From positions 986,258-1,050,257 of the forward strand of contig VXBA01005459.1 in the NCBI GenBank assembly GCA_013399895.1: a DNA stretch of 64,000 nt, written 5' to 3'. The translations under genes and the position numbers were made by a program. Below, piece after piece: positions 1 through 12,348 of the stretch. This stretch comes from Serilophus lunatus (Eukaryota; Chordata; Aves; Passeriformes; Eurylaimidae). Below the pieces are notes generated by a model that saw nothing but the letters and a program-made list of their open reading frames with translations, ran no database searches and was not told the DNA's origin. Numbering within the stretch: position 1 is the first letter of the stretch; every line of letters starts with the position of its first letter.

Positions 1-492
1 TTGCTATAGGCTGATAAGAGGTCAGTAATGAACAAAACACAATGTTGCCATGAGTGGTCATTTTTAGTTCAGAACCCATTTAAATGCCCTAGAAAGTTTA
101 TATTATTTTGTCTAATAAAGTATTTTGGACTTGTGGAAGTTAAATTTCTTCTACAATTTTCACTTATATTTCTCAAGTCTGAAACTGTCTAAGAATTTTC
201 TCATATAGCTTTTTCTGTGACTACACCAGGACTTCTCAGTGGTGAAGTTTTCATTGGAGAAGCAAATATGTTTCTTTCTCAGATCTGAAAGCAGCCAGTC
301 CAGAATATTGTGAAACAATGGAAGCAAAAGCATATGTACTGAAAAAAGTTGCCCAAACATATGCAGAAATAACATAATCCCTATAGATCTCTCTATAATA
401 TAAAGTGTCGCTGATCATAGATCATCCACCATAAATATTTTCTTGTTACTGCTTTTATGTAAAAGTGTCCTGGACAGGTAGTAAGTGATATG
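1..492. other. unannotated non-coding flank
   Basis: AT-rich sequence with only short ORFs open on one strand or the other and no recognisable protein motif, repeat end or RNA gene. It runs up to the left target duplication (ATATG, 488-492) of the LTR that follows. I see nothing else in it. Confidence 0.6.
488..492. repeat. left target-site duplication ATATG
   Basis: Five bases immediately before the LTR start, identical to 1588-1592. A perfect copy suggests limited decay since insertion. Confidence 0.8.
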
Positions 493-617
493 TGTATTGG
501 TTTTTCTGTGGCCAGGTTTTGGTGGCAGTGGGGGGGGGCTGAGGGAGAGGCTTCTTCGAGAAGCTACTGGAAGTTTCCCCCATGCCCAGGCTGGGCCCGC
601 TGCTGGCCAAGGCCAGG

Positions 618-660
618 CCAATCAGTAGTTGACAGAACGCCTCTGTGATAACATATTTAA
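618..660 (+). promoter_or_regulatory. LTR U3 core promoter (CCAAT and TATA-like boxes)
   Basis: CCAAT at 618-622 and ATATTTAA at 653-660, about 30 bases apart, on the same strand as the AATAAA at 1395-1400. This fixes the LTR orientation as plus. The second LTR copy keeps the same ATATTTAA at 27023-27030 but its CCAAT has decayed, which supports the TATA-like block as a real family feature. Activity is inferred from position only. Confidence 0.6.
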
Positions 661-802
661 GAAGGAAGAAGAAAAAAAAAAGCTGGTAGGAGATGAAGAT
701 GGCTGCCGGAGAGGAGCAGGGTGAGAGCCTGTGAGCAACAACACAGACACCAAGGTCAGTGGAGAAGGAGGGGGAGGAGATGCTCCTGGCGCCGGAGCTA
801 AG

Positions 803-1250
803 ATCCAGCTGCAGCCCATGGGGAAGACCATGGGGAAGCAGCTGTCCCCCTGCAGCCCATGGAGGACCACAGGAGTGCAGAGATCCACCTGTAGCCCGTG
901 GAGGAGCCACGCCGGAGCAGGTGGATGCTGGGGAAGGCTGTAGCCCGTGGGAGACCCAAAGTGGAGCTGGGTCCTGGCAGGGGACTGTAGCCTGTGGGGA
1001 GAGGAGCCCACTTGGAGTAGGATTCTCCTGTTAGGATGCGTGGCTCGTGGGGCCCACGCTGGAGCAGCCTGTGCTTAAGAGACTACACCCTGTGGAATTT
1101 TCAACCATGCGGCAGCAGTCTGTGAAAGGCTGCTGCCCATGGGATGGACTCTCGCCGGAGCAGTTTGTGAGAGGAACTGTATCCTGTGAGGGATGGGACC
1201 CCATGGAATGTGGCTGGAAGGACTCTTCTCCCCAAGCAGTGGCTGAGAAC
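803..1250 (+). repeat. degenerate minisatellite inside the LTR (AGCCCATGG-type motif)
   Basis: The motif AGCCCATGG, or AGCCCGTGG / AGCCTGTGG variants, recurs at about 813, 854, 893, 942 and 988, that is every 39 to 49 bases. Linking sequence is rich in GGAGCAG and CCACNGGAG-type blocks, and weaker copies continue to about 1250. The same pattern occurs in the second LTR, so the array belongs to the element rather than arising at this locus. Low stop-codon content makes it look coding on both strands, giving proline/glycine-rich shadow ORFs. Confidence 0.65.
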
Positions 1251-1394
1251 AGCAGCTGACCACAGCAACACCTCCCCCCCACCTTGCCTTTTCCCTTGAC
1301 CGCTGCGGGAGAATAGGTTGGATGTAAGAAGGAAGGGGTGGGGGGTAAGAGGTGTCTCTTATTGTCTCTCACTCTTAGCTCTGATCTTGTTAGT

Positions 1395-1400
1395 AATAAA
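1395..1400 (+). terminator. LTR polyadenylation signal AATAAA
   Basis: A canonical AATAAA about 190 bases before the LTR end, downstream of the TATA-like box. The matching place in the second copy reads ATTAAATT-like sequence, so the signal is weakened or lost there. Confidence 0.55.
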
Positions 1401-1587
1401 CCTGACTATCATTCCCACATGGTGTCTTGTTTTGCCTGTGATGGTGATTAAGAAAGAATTTGCTGTAGTCCTTATCATGAATAACGAAACCTCTCGTTAT
1501 ATTCTCTCTCCTCTATAGCTGGGCAAAGGGGAGTGAGAAGGTGGCTGTAGTGGGCCCCTGGCACTCAGCCCGGGTTAAACCACTACA

Positions 1588-1592
1588 ATATG
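1588..1592. repeat. right target-site duplication ATATG
   Basis: Five bases immediately after the LTR end, identical to 488-492. Confidence 0.8.
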
Positions 1593-4340
1593 CCATGAAG
1601 ATTTTGAGTCTTTATGGTCTGTTTATTTTAAGAAAGATGTAAAGCTTTTGATATATACAAATAGACTAGTGATTGGAGCACTTTCTCAGGAAACACTGGA
1701 GGTGGATTTTGGGCTTTTGACAGTCAAAAGAGGACTTAAAATGTTTCTTCCACTTACCTGAACTGCCAGGCTAGTGAACAGTTTTTTCTGTCTTCCCAGT
1801 AAAGCTAGACTAGCAAGGGACCCAATGAAAGGAAGGTCTACTTACCGTCGTATCTAATGACTGAAGACTCCTCTTCCTGGACCTTAGCCCTGAAAAGACA
1901 CAGGAAGTAAAATACAAATACACTTTGGAGCTTTTCTTACTATGTACTTCACAAAACCCACCAATTCCCTTAAAGTGAGCATACTCCCACAGGATAGCCT
2001 TGAATCCGAATGAATAGAAACATCTCATTACACCTGACTGTGGATACTTACAGTGAAGGTACCTCTGTGCTCATCACTACAGGCTCCTTTTGTTATCAGT
2101 GGAAAGAAAAGGTGCTTTTATGTGCAATTCATCTGACCTATCTTGGGCATCTACTTTAGACTAAGATGAATAATGCTCTGAAAGCATCTCTGGCTCCATT
2201 TACTATAAGAAAAGCCTGGGTGAGTAGGTTGGATGTAGCACAGGGATGAAAACAGACAGATACTTCTAAAAGAGCGTCCTTTCCATCCTGAGAATGGAAA
2301 CATTGAAATCATGAGACTGAATTGCTCTTTATCAGTGGTTAGCTATATGCAACAGGGAACCTGAAAACATTACTAACATCAAAGGCTTGATGCTTATATG
2401 TCTGTGGTTATTAATATTTTCTATCTGGTACAAAGTGCCAATAATATCACTTAATCTTTGAAGAGGACAATGCCTTGAAATTACAGTAGTCAAAGTGCAT
2501 ATTTCTAAAGAGAAGCAAAAATGTTTTTGGAAAGTAACTGATAAAATACAGTGCATTTCATATTGTTGTTTTTAATTTTTTTTTTTTTACATCACAACTG
2601 TGTTCAGTATGGAATGGGACAGTCTACTGCACCAACATGGATCTTGTACTAAATGCTTTTGCAAGATATCTATACGGATATGGATATTATATGTATACGT
2701 ACTTTGAATTAAGTGGAAGCCTTGTTATATTTCAAATGAATATTTCACAGGATAAAATACCCAAAGTTGTCAACATAAGGCAACCATGGACTCTTAAAGT
2801 ATTTCACTTATTTGTAAATTTATAATAAAGTTGCAATTTAACTTTTCTGAATACTTGAAATCTAATTTCTGACTTAGTAAATTTCAATAGTTTAAGTATT
2901 ATGTAGAAAATTTACATGAATCTGATAATTTAAAGAGTTAAAAAATCATCATACTAAAAACATTTCATTTTTTTAACATTATAGATTCTTTGGTAAGGAC
3001 TTTATTTACAAAGCATTGAAGCTTAGATCCTGTGACATAGGTCTCTTCCCATGCCAGGTGACTGTGAATGTGAGGTGATCTTGGGATCACTTAGTTTCAA
3101 CAGTCCAAAATATGCTTCATTCATTGATACGATGGTGTTCAATCATACATCAGTCCAGATACTTTCCCTGTTTCTTAATCAACAGCAAAGGAAGCATGCT
3201 GTAGGAATATCATCATACAGGTAGCTTGCTGCCAGACAGAACTCCGATGGGTGGATTATGATGTACCTCTGAAACTGAAGCAGTAATATTGAAAGGTTGA
3301 AGCCTGCAAGTGCTATTCAAGAAAGGCTGTCTGCCTCTGCACAATTTGTGGCCAGCCTTTCCACAGATAATTGTGTCTTCTGGATCCTTTTGCAAGTTAT
3401 GGGATCATTTTACCAAAAGGACAAAAAAGGAGAAAATAAGGGGAATTCTAATATTGACAGCCAGAGTTAAAGGATATTTGAAATGCCTTGTGAGAAAGTA
3501 ATAAAAGAACAGATTATGTATCTCTTGACAGACTTTGGAATCATGGACTAAAACATAGTATATAGTATCATTGAGAAATGTAAACACTTTATCAAGAAAA
3601 AAGGATTAATTATTAGTAATAAACACAGGCTAAAAAACTGAAGGAAAAAGTCTTAAATGTGACATATGTAGGGTGCAATAACTTAGATTATTGAAAGTAT
3701 TATATTCTAAACTTTCAGAAGGAAAAAAAGCACTGAACACTAGGGATGAATTAATAGTTATAAGTAGAAAGATAGAGATATATGGTGTGAGCATTTATGA
3801 TTCTTCTTCTTAAGGGAATAATATGTCACTAAGTCTATGCACTGTTTATGGCCACCCAGACAGGAAATGTACTGGCAATAGTTAGGGCTGACATCTACGA
3901 CAGGCAGTTTGGATAACTTCAGCAGCGTAAATACTTCAATAGCAGCTGAATTTTTGTTTCAACAAAAGATGAATCAATGATGACATGGAGACTATGTACT
4001 GGTGGATTTGATGGAATATTAAGCAATAAATAAAATTGGCAGTGTGGACATATTTAGGAAGAGAATATTGCGCAAATCTTAGGGGAGTTAAGAGATCCTA
4101 TCACTAAAGGGATTTTTATCTTGTTATGTGTCTTTTATTTTTTTCAGGACGCAGTGATAGTTTTGGCCTTGGTCTGTGGTCTACAGAAGTGTTTAGGATC
4201 TCAGTTGCCAAAGATATAAATGAAGTTTAATCTTGTAAATACATTTATAGGTTCAGTCTTTGGTCCTCATATTTTTCCGGTGCCTAACCTTGTGAAGAGC
4301 CTTATCAGAAAATAATCAGAAAACTGTAGGGGAAAAAAGT
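1593..4340. other. unannotated non-coding stretch
   Basis: AT-rich sequence with chance ORFs under 75 codons, frequent stops in all frames and a T-run near 2575-2588. I see no exon-like block, RNA gene or recognisable transposable element end. Confidence 0.55.
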
Positions 4341-4344
4341 AGAA

Positions 4345-4400
4345 CTAAAAAGGATATCAGGTGGTCACCTAGTCCCCCTTTCTCCCCCAGGGTGGAATTA
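4345..4400 (-). mobile_element. possible ancient CR1/L3 LINE 3' end
   Basis: Read on the minus strand, this begins GGGGGACTAGGTGACCACCT and then runs into a pyrimidine-rich block. That resembles the conserved CR1/L3 tail wording in which a GGACTAGATGACC-like block is followed by a pyrimidine-rich line end. Similarity covers only about 50 bases and no terminal octamer repeat is clear, so chance resemblance is possible. Confidence 0.3.
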
Positions 4401-7400
4401 ACTCAACCTAGGCCAAATACCTACTTGTCTAATACAACAAAGGAGATTGCCTGAGGAGGCCATGCAATCTCTGTTAGTCAATCATAAATAGAGACAGTGC
4501 AGAGGAAAACTTCTTACTCTGCCTTGGAGCAACCATGCACACAAGGTGCCATCAAGGAAGGAAATGCTAAATCCCAGAAGATCTTTAATGATACAGTCTA
4601 ACGGCTGAAATGTCAGTTAAACTCTCTGTGATGAAAACAAATCCACCTGACATGGCACAGGAGACACTGCAGCAATTGGAAAGACTGCCTATGCTAAAAC
4701 ATGTGTTTTTGCTATCCACTCTTAAAGGACATTTCTTTATATAAGAAGCAAAACCTAGGCAAAAAGAATGTTCTTTTCCATCACTCACTTTTAAAATAGT
4801 AAATTCATCTGAAAGTAAGAGAGTTAATGAGAAATGTGCTGCTTTTGGGTTGGCTCCTTCTATAATACACAGGCTTTGTATGTGTGCATGAAGGATCAGT
4901 GTCATCCTCTAACACCCTATGTTAGTAGCTGTGTTATGACTTGTTTAAAGAGAATGATTTTATTATTTTTATATATTATAATTTTATTACTGCATTTTAC
5001 AGGAATGACAACACTTTGCTCAAAGGTATCTCAGTTTAATGCTGTTTTAAATATTTTGCCATTGATGTGCAAGGGGCCCTAATTTGGTTTCAGAATAATC
5101 AGAATACACATGTCACCACCAGCTTAACTATTTTCCTGTATTTGATTTATTGCTGTTTCTAGTTATTGGCACCTTTTCCTGGTTGCTACATTTCACAGCC
5201 ACTCTCATTGTTTTCCAAACAGGACTAACAGGCTAATAAGCAATGTGGCCTTCTCTTCAGAAGTGTACTCCTTGTGTGAATCTAAGAAAGGCTCTTGCAT
5301 TGAGAAAGGGTTTGGCATAGGAAAAAAACCCGCGCACACACACACAAAACCCAGTGGTAAAATACAGTATCTGAAGATGAAAAAGAAATAGAACATGTAA
5401 GAAATGAAGCCTGTTTCATGTGAAACGTTACTTTTGTAAGCAGTGGATATGCAGGTCCCATGGCACACGTGGAGTTCGATTCATTAGTAAGCAGAGTTTT
5501 CCTATTTTTTTCTTCAAATTTAAAATACACTTATCTCTATCAGCATTTCCCACTGAAAAAAATTACCCTAGAGATAGAAGAGTAAACAAAGGTTTCCTAA
5601 TCTTTCTAAGCTTCAGTGCAAATATGTGGTTCAAGCTGTATTCCAGGAGTGCAGTTTAAGGCTTTTAGATGCATATCTTAGCAATTCTTGCTAAACTCTT
5701 GCACTACATGCCAACTAAACAATGACATTCTGCTTTTTGGATAGAGGGGTCAAACTCTTGTCCTGGAGTCCTTCCAAGGCTGTACTCCATGGCTTTCCTG
5801 TAAAGCATTCAAAATGTGCCCGATATGAGGCAAAAAGGGCATATGTGTTCCTAGAAGGAAACTAGAACCAGCGTGATAAGCAGCCTATAGAGATCAGAAG
5901 AGAACTGATTATACTTCTTCCCTCTTTTCCCTTTCACCCAAAGGCACACACAGAGAAACATCTCCCACTCTGCCAATTTAATCTATTTTTTATTTAAAGC
6001 AATAAATTCTGCCCTAACAAGCAGTGAGACAGAGAGAATTGTGATTTCTCTGTTTGATCAGACAACTGCCAGATGTCTCTCGGGGTGCATCTATCTGTTA
6101 GACGTTCATAGTACTTGTGTAGCATGTCTTGTTGGTACTATATGACCTCTCAGTAAATGTTCATATAAAATCTAGTTTGCTTTAAAAATAAATAAATAAA
6201 AAAGTAAAAGTGCTGGAAAATTAGCTATTTAGCATTTCATATCTTGATTCCATATCCCCTCTCCACCAGAATTTTTGGTTAGAGGCTTTGAAAGGATACA
6301 ATTCAAGTGCCTAAGCATTGGTGTATGTCACTCTCTTAAGTGCTAAATGGTACCTGAAATATTAAACTGGACTAGTAAATGCAATGCAGTACCAATGGAA
6401 AAGCAGGGAAAGCCTTACGGAGCACAGAGGCAAGAGAAAAACCACAAAGGCATCTAAAAAAATGCTACTAGGGGTGTTTAGGCACCTAAATCCCATCCTT
6501 CATATGTTTCAAATCCTCCTTTCCTGTGTCAGGTATAAATTACCTGTTATCAGCTCCCTTCTAAACTCACACTGGCCAGAATTCTTGGGTGGCGAGCATT
6601 CAATAGCAAAATTCAGGCCAGGGACTAAATGACACTTCTTCAGGAATTGACAACATCAGCTACTGTCACCTGATCCCTCCTGCCTCCTTTTATTAAAAAA
6701 CTCCCCAAAAAACACTTTATGGACTCCCCCCACAGTTCCCTTAGTCTTGTCTGTGAAATATTGAAAGTTCATTAAAATGGAGGGAAAAGGAGAAAGAGCG
6801 AGGGGAAACCCCACAGTGGCTAAGAATGGGCAAGGAAACTTATAGAAGATTAGACAGTATTAGTTAACAATTTAAATTATTAGTGACCATTTGTATACTC
6901 AGATTGTTTCTACCACACATTTTTGTTTTGAGTTAAAAATCTCTATTTTGCTAACAGAGGGCTCAAAAATAGTACTTACTATGAAAAGTTATATTGTACC
7001 TGTTTTGAGTGGGGGGTTTTTTTGTGTTTTTAAATGAAAAATATGGACAATATAGTTGGTCAGTAAAGCAGAAAGCTTGCACTTGCTTTTACATGTGCAG
7101 CGCAAGCAAAGATAACAGAGCTTAAGTTTGACAGGTGATTTGACAGCGAGCATTAGTAGCATGGCTTAGTGCTTTACACCAATTCAGCAAAATGGTTGAG
7201 CTATTCCTGCCCACAGTAACTGCTGACTTTTCTTCTCAGAAATTCCTTAATTGTTGGGAATGTACAGTAACTAAAATTTATAGTCTATTTATAGGTACAA
7301 AAACAAGTGGAAGGATTGATAGTAGCGCCTTTATGGTAAAGTGAAGCTCTGTTCTTTCTCATATACACACACATGTTGGCTTGCAGCCAGACCTAAATAT

Positions 7401-10400
7401 ATTGACGTTTTCACGTGCATACACAAAAATATCCAGTGACAGTGACAGCAGTAAACTAAGATAGGCTTTCAGAGTTTTTCCATTTGGAGAGGGGATGACC
7501 TTCAGACCTTTAGCTATCTAATTGTGATCCTTGAGGCATTAAAAAGGTATTACAAACTTTTTCATAACCTCTAAAATACTTCCTTTATTTTTGTCAGGAA
7601 ATACAGCTTCAGCACTTGAGAAGCTTGTTGTTTTAGACAAATATATTAATCTTTTTTAATTTCCAGGTCTTTTCATGTTAGTAAAGTGTAACTCCTTTGC
7701 ATGTTAGTTATACTATAAAATTCAGAAATAGTAAACCTGGAGCAATCCAACTTACGTGCATTTGATTTAGCATGAGACATACATATGACGAGTCCATCCA
7801 GGAGACAAGCTACCTGTAACATAGATGCAAGGCTCATCCATGGGATGACACAGGCACATCTATAGTACATCTGTGGAGCTCCTGCAGCAGCGCGTTCAGG
7901 GATGGAGGTCCCACATGAGGCTGGACAGAACAAGTCAAACCTTTTGGTGCCCTCAAGCCCCTGACAGAAGCTGACATAACTTTTCTGAAGTTTGCCTGAG
8001 AAGCATTAAACTTGCACTGTTCAACACGAGACAGGATGACAAGGAGTGGAGGAATTTGTCTGGGAGTCCATCAGCTGAGCCAGACTTGCTCTACAAATAT
8101 TCCTCTGGTTGCAAAGTGCCTCTGTGGCACCAGAGAAACAAAGAAACTGCCTCGGTTTTATTCTTAGCTGAAAAAAAGCAGCAAGGTGACTAAAGTAGAA
8201 AGCAGTGAGGAGTGAGAGGTGAGCGAGTATTGCCTGAAGGTGATAGAATAAAATAGTAATGTGGAAAGAGCAGAGATCGCCCTTCTGTCTGAAGGAACAA
8301 GGAGGAAAGGAGGAAATGGAGAAAAATTTGGATGCGATCAGAAGGGTCTCTAGAAAATGGAGCCTGGAAGTGATTCAGGACTCCTGAGCCTCCTTTAATG
8401 TCAGCTTTAAACACTGCTGGCAAAATGCATCTCTTCTCCTTCTCCTTGATTTATGCAGAAGTTGACAAATGTGCTACTGTTAACTAAAAAGGATCCAAAG
8501 AGCAGAACTCTGATGATGAACTGTATGGGTCACTATAAAGCTACATAATGGATTTTCTGAAGGGGTCAGTTTCTTTTTTAAAAAGCCCAGGATTTTCCAT
8601 TAACATTCTCTCTTTCCTTTTACTCCTCCTCCTGCTAGATTAATAGATGAATAAATCTGCAAAGTCAAACATTCACAAATATGTAAATGCCAAGATGAAG
8701 GTTACTTTTGCAGAAGAAGAGAAGAAACCTCTGCTGATCTTGCTACCTGCCCAGGTACTCAAAGGCAGATAGTTTCCCCTAAACATTTTGAAACAGCTGT
8801 GGTCAGCCCATGTGTGATCCTAATGGAATGCTGCCCTTACTTCCAGAGAACATCCTTGTGCACAGGTCAATCATGGGTTCATCCAAGAAAACAATGGGAA
8901 ACAAATGAAATGTTTACAGCTCAAATGATCTATCAGTTTCAGTTCTTTTTATTCTTTCCTTCCATTTACCTCAGAAATATCCTTGGACTCCAAAGCCTAC
9001 TTCCATGCTCTGTGATAGATGTATTTTAATACTTAAACTATACTGGTCAAACTCTCCAAAATCACTTTCTGAAAGTGATGGAATACAAAACCTCTTCCCT
9101 TTTAATTTTTTTTATGTCTGTTTTTCTAGTAAATTATGTTATGCATGTTTTGGCATTAGGTTATATATTTCTGAAAAGAGTAGTGTTAAAATGCATCATA
9201 AGATGGATGGGATCCATAGCCATGTGTGAGGGGGAACCCTTTGCTATCTTTGTGAATATACCAACTGGCTTTATAAATGTATGCTACAAATCTTGTCAAG
9301 AGGGACTGCAGGCTCAAATAAACTTTCTGGTCTCTGATCTCAAATGGAATGTTTTAGTGTGGCATTATGTGTTGTTAATTCATGAATAAATATTTAACAA
9401 AGACATAAATTGTGAAGCCTTATTTTCTGGGCAGAAAGTAGTTACTCCTATCTAAAGTTTACAAGTCACTGAAGCAAATTTGATTTAGCAGTTGGGTATA
9501 ACTGCTCCGTGGGCAGCTTGATGCTTTCAGTCTAGACTATAAGCATTTAAGTTAAATGTCTTCTGGGAAGGATTCAACATGTACAATCATTGCTGAAGAG
9601 ATAATGGGAAGTTATGAGTCTCTCAGAAGTGGGAATTAACACTTTGAGGGATTGTATCTTTATCGTTCAGTAAAAGTATAAATTATTTTTACTGACTACT
9701 TTTGTGGACTTCCTTACTTTCATTCCCAAATGAAAGCACCTGTTCCCAGAAGTCTTCTCTCTGCTCTCACCAACAAATTGTACAATTACCTGAAATTCTG
9801 GAAAAAGGAAAACAGTACATAGAAATGAAGTGGTTTTATGCCATAGAAAATGCTTCTCTTCATTAGAGATGTTTTTATAAGTAGCAAAAGCAAATGGATT
9901 AACACAGGAAAAGTTAGATTTGTCCTGTTCAAATGTGGATTTCTGAAGCACAAATAGCCACATCCAAACCAGTTGTGCAAGTTCCTTTGCCGGTCAGAAA
10001 TTAAGCCAGTTCATGAGGCTGAGGCTGAAACTGATCTTATCTTAAAGTCTACATTTGGTTAAATGAACCTCATTTCAGTGGTTAGATCTCCACTGACTGT
10101 GTTAGAAGTTTAAATGTATCAGATATAGACACCAATATAGAGACTTTTAGATGGGTCCCATGCATGCTGTCTTTAAGTCATGGTTCGACATAAACAGTGG
10201 GATCCCAGGGCTCTCTTTTTCTCAGAAAGCACTGCTCAATAAAGGCTTTATAGATATGCAAATGTAACCATTATCAATGGAAGGGAAAAATGGAACTTCC
10301 CACTATGTTTAGGTCGATCTATAAACAGAAGACAGGTTACATCTGGTTGATTTTTAGCTGTGGAGATACTAGCACATGGACACTTTTAAGCACCTTGCCT

Positions 10401-10523
10401 CCCTCAGTGGAGAGATACACTCTGGGAGGGTAATTCATCCTTCCTCCTTTAACACTTGTTTTAGAATAAGGTGAATCTGGACAGCATGCCCAGGTTGCAT
10501 AGAAGGTTACATAGAAGTCCAAG
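4401..10523. other. unannotated non-coding stretch
   Basis: Mostly AT-rich sequence. The largest ORFs are about 105 codons (minus, 4585-4905; plus, 9075-9389) and match no family I recognise. A short CA run sits at 5334-5346 and an AAAT-type run near 6184-6202. A moderately GC-richer part at 7780-8420 has no recognisable content. No RNA gene or transposable element end was seen. Confidence 0.55.
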
Positions 10524-10561
10524 ATCATCAACATTATGTAACATCATCAACATTATGTAAC
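10524..10561. repeat. perfect 19-bp tandem duplication
   Basis: ATCATCAACATTATGTAAC occurs twice head to tail (10524-10542 and 10543-10561) with no mismatch. This looks like a recent local slippage or templated duplication and may be polymorphic. Confidence 0.9.
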
Positions 10562-12276
10562 TTTCATAAATCCTGTTCTATCACCAATTTGCATGCGGTC
10601 GCATATTAAAGTCAAAGACTGTGCAGCTCCTGAAGATACTCAACAGTTATTCTGTACTTAGCTATTCAGCACTGCAGTGTTTACATCTTTCATTCATAGC
10701 GTATCATCTCTCAAATCCCTGCTTAAGACTTTTTCCTTTGTTCAGTTGCAGTTTGTTTGCAACCATGCTCTCAAATCTATGACCTTATATATCCAAATCT
10801 GTCTTAAGTGGGAATAAAAGACTATCTCCAAGATTTCGGGACAGGCAAATGTAAAATCCAATGTTTTGAAACTAGGAGCTCTTATTTTGATTTTTTTAGT
10901 TGCTTTCTTACACTAGAGGAGCAAATAATATTGATGACTAACCTTAATGCAGTCCTTCCATACTTTAGATCTCTTCAGGAGTTCCTATCATCATTATAAA
11001 CATTTTTTTTCAGCTGCCTGGCTGCATGTACCAGACATATACAGTCTGTTCTCAGTCCCAAGAGGTGATGTCAGAAATCAAATGCACTCCAGCATAACCT
11101 TTCAAAAGAAATTCAAGTTACCACTTGAATTAAGATTATTCTCTGACAAAACATCATAAAATGCAGTTTGTACGATCAAAGAAAGATGCAAAAGAATGTC
11201 AGCTCTAAGGATCAAACCTGTTCTACTGATGTGTTTAACAGGAATAGGACACTGCACCTGGTGCTACATTACCACCCTTCTTTCATCCTGATTTGGAAGA
11301 CAGGAGGTTTCGATGTAGAAGACACCTTTTGGAAAAAGGGAGTAGCTCATCCTGAAGAGTTGGTAAGTCCTCGTTCTTGTTTGGCAGGGATACTACTGAA
11401 CTCCAGCAGTGATAATTGATGTAGAAAAGGCTCCTGCTACCTATTGGTCAGTCAGTGAAAACTGACTGGAATGTAATCCAGTACTTAACGCTGAAAGGAA
11501 GGGAGCAATCACACTAATCTCTGCAAGACAAAAGGCATGAGGAGGTTTGAAATTAGCTGGTCTGTTTTAAGTTTGTGCTTCTAAATAATAAAAAAAAGCA
11601 TCCCTGAACTCTCACACTGTTTTTCCTTGTGTTCTGTGTAGCTATGGTCTTTCTGGCTCTGTTTTGGACTACTCAGAGTAGGTGTCTCTAAGGCAGATTG
11701 GGCCTGATTTTGGAGAATGCATTTACTTGCTTAGGTCAAGAATAGTTTGGCCTATATTTAAATTATCCATCTGAATGCCAGCTCATATCATGGATATATT
11801 TTCATCTTATGCCCCCACTGAACTCTGCAGAAGAGTAAAGATGCTGTTTGGGAAAGAAACAGTGAGCCAGCTGCCCAAATGCTCTTGGCTAAATAGAGCT
11901 GCTCATGAGTGGTTTTTGTCATATGCTATTTTGAGAATTACAATGTAGAGTAAATGAGAAGATAAAAAGAAGGAGCACGACAGCACTGCCAGGAATGTCA
12001 GGGTGTCCCTAAAGTCTGTCATTGTTACCATCCTCTGAAATTCAGTAACAGTAATATTATTTTCAGAAGAAATTGCTATCAACTGGGAAACAAAGCCATT
12101 CAGATATTTGCCAGTGTCTAACATTATTTTTGTTTTAGTGATATTTAGTTTTGTTAAGATCCTTCAGCAAAGGCTTATGAAAAGTTTAATCTGAGAGGAT
12201 GCCCACTTCAAGAAAGGTCAGTTAAAAATTTTGATTTGCCCTTATCAGGTAGAGTATGGCTGTCTGCAAAGGACAG
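10562..12276. other. unannotated non-coding stretch
   Basis: AT-rich sequence with ORFs of at most 83 codons that match nothing known to me. No repeat ends or RNA genes seen. Confidence 0.55.
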
Positions 12277-12348
12277 AAGGAGGAAGGGAGGAAGGAAGGG
12301 AGGGAGGAAGGAAGGGAGGGAGGGAGGCAGGCAGGCAGGCAGGCAGGA
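12277..12348. repeat. purine-only microsatellite (GGAA/GGGA, then GGCA)
   Basis: About 54 bases of pure A/G in GGAA and GGGA units, followed by five GGCA units. The strand asymmetry is complete over the first part. Many GG and GGG runs make triplex or G-quadruplex folding possible. The reverse strand reads as a Leu/Pro/Ser-rich frame purely because of the repeat. Confidence 0.9.

Larger units (their letters stand above)
493..1587 (+). mobile_element. solo LTR of an avian endogenous retrovirus (ERVL-like)
   Basis: The element starts TGTATTGG and ends CCACTACA, so it has the TG...CA ends of an LTR. It is flanked by identical 5-bp direct repeats, ATATG at 488-492 and 1588-1592, the target duplication made on integration. 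Promoter and poly(A) signals lie in the expected order on the plus strand: CCAAT at 618-622, a TATA-like ATATTTAA at 653-660, and AATAAA at 1395-1400. No gag, pol or env-like sequence is attached, so this is most simply a solo LTR left by recombination between the two LTRs of a provirus. A 5-bp duplication fits ERVL-type elements, and the sequence type is one I recognise from bird genomes; the exact family name would need Dfam or Repbase. A second copy lies at 26839-27926. Confidence 0.85.

Noticed and set aside
455..1011. Minus-strand ORFs of 129-151 codons rich in Pro, Gly and Leu
   Set aside because: They are shadows of the repeat array inside the LTR; the LTR signals are on the opposite strand and the peptides are simple repeats.
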